The notes beneath the pieces were generated by a model. The model ran no database searches. It had not been told where the DNA came from and was given only the letters and a program-made list of their open reading frames with translations. DNA of 64,000 bases, from NCBI GenBank assembly GCA_013115135.1, contig JABANP010000091.1, positions 62,001 through 126,000 on the forward strand, in the 5' to 3' direction. The position numbers and the translations under genes were made by a program. This DNA is from Perkinsus olseni. Its lineage: Eukaryota; Perkinsozoa; Perkinsida; Perkinsidae. Numbering within the stretch: the stretch's first letter is position 1; the number at the start of each line of letters is the position of its first letter. This document shows positions 59,801 to 64,000 of the stretch, in pieces.

Positions 59801-62800
59801 CGGGCTGACACTCCAATGAGTGAGCCGGCAGCAGCAGTTGGGTCTCTTGTATACTGCCGGTGTCAGGTACTGGTCAATGTCGTAGCAGTCTGATGTTGAG
59901 GAATGACCGAGGGGCATAGACAAGTGAAAGACTCACATCGCAGCGTGTCGATAGGGTCTGCTTCCCGGTCGGCATCCGTGACCATCTCCACCTGAGGGCG
60001 GACGTCATGCTTCAACTGTAGCTAGGAGGGGAGACGCGATGACACGATTCGCCATTGTGGCAAGAGCTCAATGGCAAATTGTGAACTATTATGCCCTCCA
60101 GTAACTCTCAGTCTGCGTTACGTTCAACTTAGATAGTACTCACCCCGAGGATCGACGCAGCCTGACCGTCCAGGAGGACCACAACGACGGTGATCTCATC
60201 ACGCTCGTAGCGCCTAAAAGCGGGATTGCCAATCCCGGATTGGCCTCGCACGTTGATGAAGAGCCGCTATTGGGATACCCTCGAATGGATTCCCGATCTC
60301 CCTTCACGATTGTGGATGCAACGGGTTCGAGTCGTGACCAGTCGAGGGATGCTGAAGGGAGCCAAGAGCTGTGCTATCTACGCTGTTCACCGACCATGTG
60401 ACCGACCTTGACCGGAGCTGTGCGGGAGTACCACAACCTCCCAGTGAGGGTTGTGTGCCACCATCAATACGGGACTGCCGGATATCCTGGCGTATACTGA
60501 ATCTCGATGAGCGAGGTATCTGAAGAGCGGTGGAGAAGGGGTTAGGTGGCTGAAAGCGGCACGCAGTAGAAATGGTTGGCATTCGAACGGCGCAGACAAC
60601 GCGATGCGCGATCAGTGACCGAAAGTGAAGCACTACTAAGCAAGACTGAGGTACTCCGCACTATTAGCTCGCTAAGGTTGGCAAAGGAACGAGTTGCCGA
60701 CCATTACTTACAAGACGTGATGGAAGGTTGTGGCGATTTTGGGTGACACTTGGGTGAACATTGAGGATAGGAAGTTACTCTGGGGCGTGTCATGTGGCTG
60801 CGTGAGGATGCAGTAGTTTTTGTCCGGGAACCTGAGGACTGCTACTATGTTGGTACTCCTGTTAGAGTCAAGATCCATAACTATGCTTCGCCAACACGAC
60901 CGTCAAAACTCCAGTCGAAGATCCGCGAAATGAGTCGATCGAGTGCCTCTTCTCTTGCAACACCGGTCCGGAGAACTCACATTGAGAAGGCCGGCACGAG
61001 GAAGTCGGCACTTTGGCGTTGGTATTGGGCGTCAAGGCAGAACATGCTGATGCAGAAAACATCTTTAGCAGACCTATAGGAGATCCATGCGGAGAAGAGA
61101 ATGAGAGAGCTAGCAGCTACTGTGGGGTATCCGCCAGCCAGAGATCATGCGGAGGTGGAAGGGCGATTTTGAAGGCCTCGGACTTCCGCTGCACAACCGT
61201 GCTAGAGTGGTCTATTACAGGCAACTCGGCAATGTCGCAGAGATTCCTGAAGAGAGTATTTTCTTAGGATCGAGATGGGAGAGGGCAGGCCAAGCGTACA
61301 TGATGGCTCCGTCGAGGGCCTCGAGTGTGAGCTCATCCTGCGGCGATGGCAGACCTCCCCAGAAGGTGAGAACCATGGCCATGACGGTTGAGTCCACCTG
61401 TTTCAGCATTTTCAGAGTGCAGTGGAAGCCGTAGTAGTTCGGCAGGCTCACTTCTAGCCCGTTCTCAGCCAACGCAGCAGATATCTGGTCTAGGGTGACG
61501 CGCCTCTCCCCAGGCACTGAAGAGATAATGCCTACCTCTGAAACCATAGCAGGTAGGGAGAAACTCCGTAGATGGCTGCCTGCGAAGTGACCGACCTTGG
61601 TTCTCCTCAGAGTTCTCAGAATTCTCCTGGTCTCCATGCTCCGCCATGGTATGCTGCATCGGTTTCGTGTGTCTGAGAACAACGAGAACGATCAGGAGAC
61701 ATAGTGAGCTCGCACGCCTGCTTGCACGTACAGGATGGTTCGAGCTGCTAATAGAGCATTCCCGATGTCCCGTCGCTGTTGTTCGTCTATGGCCGAGGAA
61801 CGCGTCTATCGTGCTAGTGAACTGTTCCATCGGACGATAAGAGGAGGAGCTGCACCTGATGGCACTTCGGTGTGAGGGAGAGGGCAACGCATGGATGTAC
61901 AGCTGCTGATTGAAGAGCCCTTCTAGAGCTTCTTGTGATTCCGCACTAGTCAGGACACGATCGGCCCCATCGCTCTCATCACCCACAGTAGCATCTTCTA
62001 GCGCCGAAACAGCCGCCGAGATGAACTTCGCTACCTAAGCGTCAACTGCGCATCGGATAAAGAGAGACGTGTTAGCAAGTCGCCCACCTCGACCTCTGCA
62101 GTGCTGTCGTCACCAAGGCTGTCAGCCACCAGGGCTTCACATACCACGTCTAGGTCAAGCAGCTCCAATGTGAACTGAAGGCGATCTCCTACGGATCGTT
62201 CAGTAGCGGGGCCTGAATCAAACTCAGAGCAGCGATCGAATTGCGGTGAGTACCACCAAAACCAGCCGAACTCCTTCTAGTCCCTCCGTTACAAGGCCCG
62301 GAAATAGAGGCCCTCGCTACGTCCGCGAACCTGGGGTGATGACAGGACGGCTAGGAGCGCGAGTGAGGGCGAAACATGCACACTTTGGTTTGAGTAGGAA
62401 GTCATAGTCCTCCAGATGGAAGCACTTGACCAGCACATTGACCTGAGTAAAGAGAGGATCCTTACTGACCAAGAGCCGTGGACATACATCAACTTCAGTT
62501 GTCACGCACATCAGCCCTACCGCCTTGCCGGAAGAATCTAAGGTTGATGATGATACAACACGGAAAGCGTATCTTCGGAGCATATACCGCGAGGCTGGGC
62601 CACCAAGGACTTATGCGATTCGTCTTGGGCTGCTATCAGCTCTGCTAGGAAGAACCTAGGAAGGTCGGATGGTCGCGGATAGGTTGTCAAGACAACCTAC
62701 TCGCCATAGGTGTCAGTCACGACGTCACTTTGAGCGTCGAAGACCTCCACGAGATCGTCGTGGTCTTCAACCGTTGCCGGGCGTATGATCAGCGGAGGGA

Positions 62801-63890
62801 AGGCACGCTCTCGAGGGCAGTGGTATCTAGTGTGACGATGACCGAGTAGGTGACACCCTTTGAAGGCTTTACATGCTGCACTGTGAACTTGAGAGTATTC
62901 CCTCGTCTTCTAGACCTGAAGTGCGACTGACGTACAGCGATAAGCTTCCTCTGGAAACCTCACCTTGGATCTCTTCGAAGAGCCCCAGGAAGGGTCGCAA
63001 GCCGAAAGTTAAAGTCTCGATGGCCAGATCCTTGCCAACGTACCTGCAAAGTCAAGCATTGACTAACGCAGATATCATTGAATAAAGTTTAGACCGATTT
63101 GCCCTACAGCAGGAGATGGTTGATCTCCGGATATGCAGCCAAGATCCACTGACAGGATTGCCGCAGCACTCTTGATTCTTTCCCACTGTGACTGATGAAG
63201 CACCTGAGGCAGTCCGACCTCGTCACGTCAACGAGCAGCATGATGGCTGGTAGCTGATAAGGGCGTCTGGATCGATCTCACTTGAACCAGAGAGAGTTGT
63301 ACTGGTAGATTCTGTGAGTCTCCGTTACCAGACTCCATTGATGATACCTGATAGGATGCCTTCACGACTGTCCACCCCACCAGACACAGCGAAGAGACGG
63401 GTACGGGACAAGTGGTACTACACTAAACTAGGCTCGGCGTCGTTCTCGATCATGCTCGCAGCTCTGAGACAGGGGAACGATGTTTAGATTTTAATTGAGT
63501 TAGTTCTCGGGAAGCCTCTTGCGAACGCGAGCGCCTCTCTCACTCCTGCTGCACCGTGAGCCCTCTGCCGTCACTGGCTACTTCCGATTTGCCTGAAAAA
63601 TTCCAAGTTCCACCAGAGCGCGTGTGGCAAGCGGTCTCCCCTTCACAGGCCTCTAGTTGTTGCAGACACGGGCGGCATCGCGTTGTTTACTCTACCTTCT
63701 AATATGGCCGGGTAATTGTCCAACACCGCAAACCCCACGATAGAGAGATTCTCGTCCTCGACAACGATGGAGAGGGAGCTGAGCAGAGAGGGTCCCCTAA
63801 GCCCATAAGTGAAGCGTTTTTGCTGGTTGCTTGATGACCTCTACCGACTCGCGGAGCAGACCGACGAAAGCGAGCGCTCACGAGGTTTCC
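56803..63890 (-). CDS. CFAP61: Cilia- and flagella-associated protein 61 (large, multi-exon)
   Basis: From N- to C-terminus on the minus strand: KRFTYGLRGPSLLSSLSIVV and NLSIVGFAVLDNYPAIL near 63830-63700; GKAVGLMCVTTEVDV near 62530; DVFCISMFCLDAQYQRQSAD near 61055 and FPDKNYCILTQPHDTPQSNF near 60830; RYERDEITVVVVLLDGQAAS near 60180; CPQVVVGASDAGLAALAALI near 58700; RFSPRELRRLMMDSRVRILD with IPYDHLVL near 58340-58160; YVVIYGRALDSYCA, GLLGRLVPPEKIVLVLPPRR near 57860-57700; YDGRLIVDHLFRTTDKSIFA near 57050; and FSGREVGTRLAEAIVK with the stop at 56803-56805. The GNAT-like N-terminal half and FAD/NAD-like C-terminal half match CFAP61, needed for radial spoke/calmodulin complex assembly in motile cilia. 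Exon joins between blocks are only partly resolved. The start may lie near or beyond the right edge. Confidence 0.85.
60272..60338 (-). repeat. Candidate CFAP61 intron with T-arm-like motif
   Basis: On the minus strand a GT at 60338 opens gtcacgactcgaacccgttg, and an AG follows near 60272 (cccaatag). The core GACTCGAACCCG is a diverged antisense T-arm. The flanking frame was not verified. Confidence 0.35.
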
Positions 63891-64000
63891 ATCACTTCCA
63901 CCAGTGTCTGTCCTTCACAACCGTAGAACGATTCCACGATGGGTGGCTGAGTCGATACTCCCCCGTCTGTTCTCTCGTTGCTGCTGAATTAAAGGTGAGG

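Overview
The window is nuclear DNA of a unicellular eukaryote. Genes are dense, on both strands, and cut by many short GT-AG introns (mostly 32-110 nt). The gene content points to an alveolate protist: an ERK7/MAPK15 kinase, motile-cilium proteins CFAP299 and CFAP61, a probable AP2-domain factor, and tandem lineage-specific families. A Perkinsus-like (Perkinsozoa) genome is my best guess. That is an inference; no rRNA or other diagnostic marker is present.

Layout. 1-3.9 kb: edge of a minus-strand gene, a Ser/Thr kinase, a secreted cystatin and a gamma-glutamylcyclotransferase-like protein. 4.3-7.2 kb: three tandem minus-strand membrane proteins sharing intron positions. 7.5-12.7 kb (+): a GNB1L/Asa1-like WD40 protein, the mitochondrial import protein Pam16, an unknown membrane protein, and a NUDT6-like Nudix hydrolase with two tandem terminal exons. 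12.8-17 kb (-): an unknown gene and ERK7 with a long Gln/His-rich tail. 18-26 kb (+): WDR70 and two tandem EamA/DMT transporters. 26.6-35.2 kb: a large helical protein and two tandem secreted paralogues flanking a small minus-strand gene. 35.4-40.4 kb (-): a probable AP2 protein, a coiled-coil protein and two nearly identical UBE2D-type E2 genes. 40.6-47.9 kb (+): poorly resolved genes, an LRR protein and the glycine-cleavage H protein. 48-54.8 kb (+): RPA1, an unknown gene and CFAP299. 55.6-64 kb (-): an unknown gene and CFAP61, which reaches the right part of the window.

Two observations stand out. First, introns of unrelated genes (ERK7, WDR70, GCSH, the helical protein, probably others) carry the reverse complement of a tRNA T-arm/B-box, with the motif GGGATYGAACCYGGG, on the sense strand. 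This looks like intron birth from tRNA-derived elements. Second, many well-conserved genes have reading frames that continue only if one nucleotide is skipped (+1). Insertion-type assembly errors are the simplest explanation, but pervasive +1 frameshifting cannot be excluded from sequence alone.

Splice sites were called by eye from reading frame, GT-AG dinucleotides and family knowledge. Gene spans are given rather than exon lists, and starts are often uncertain.
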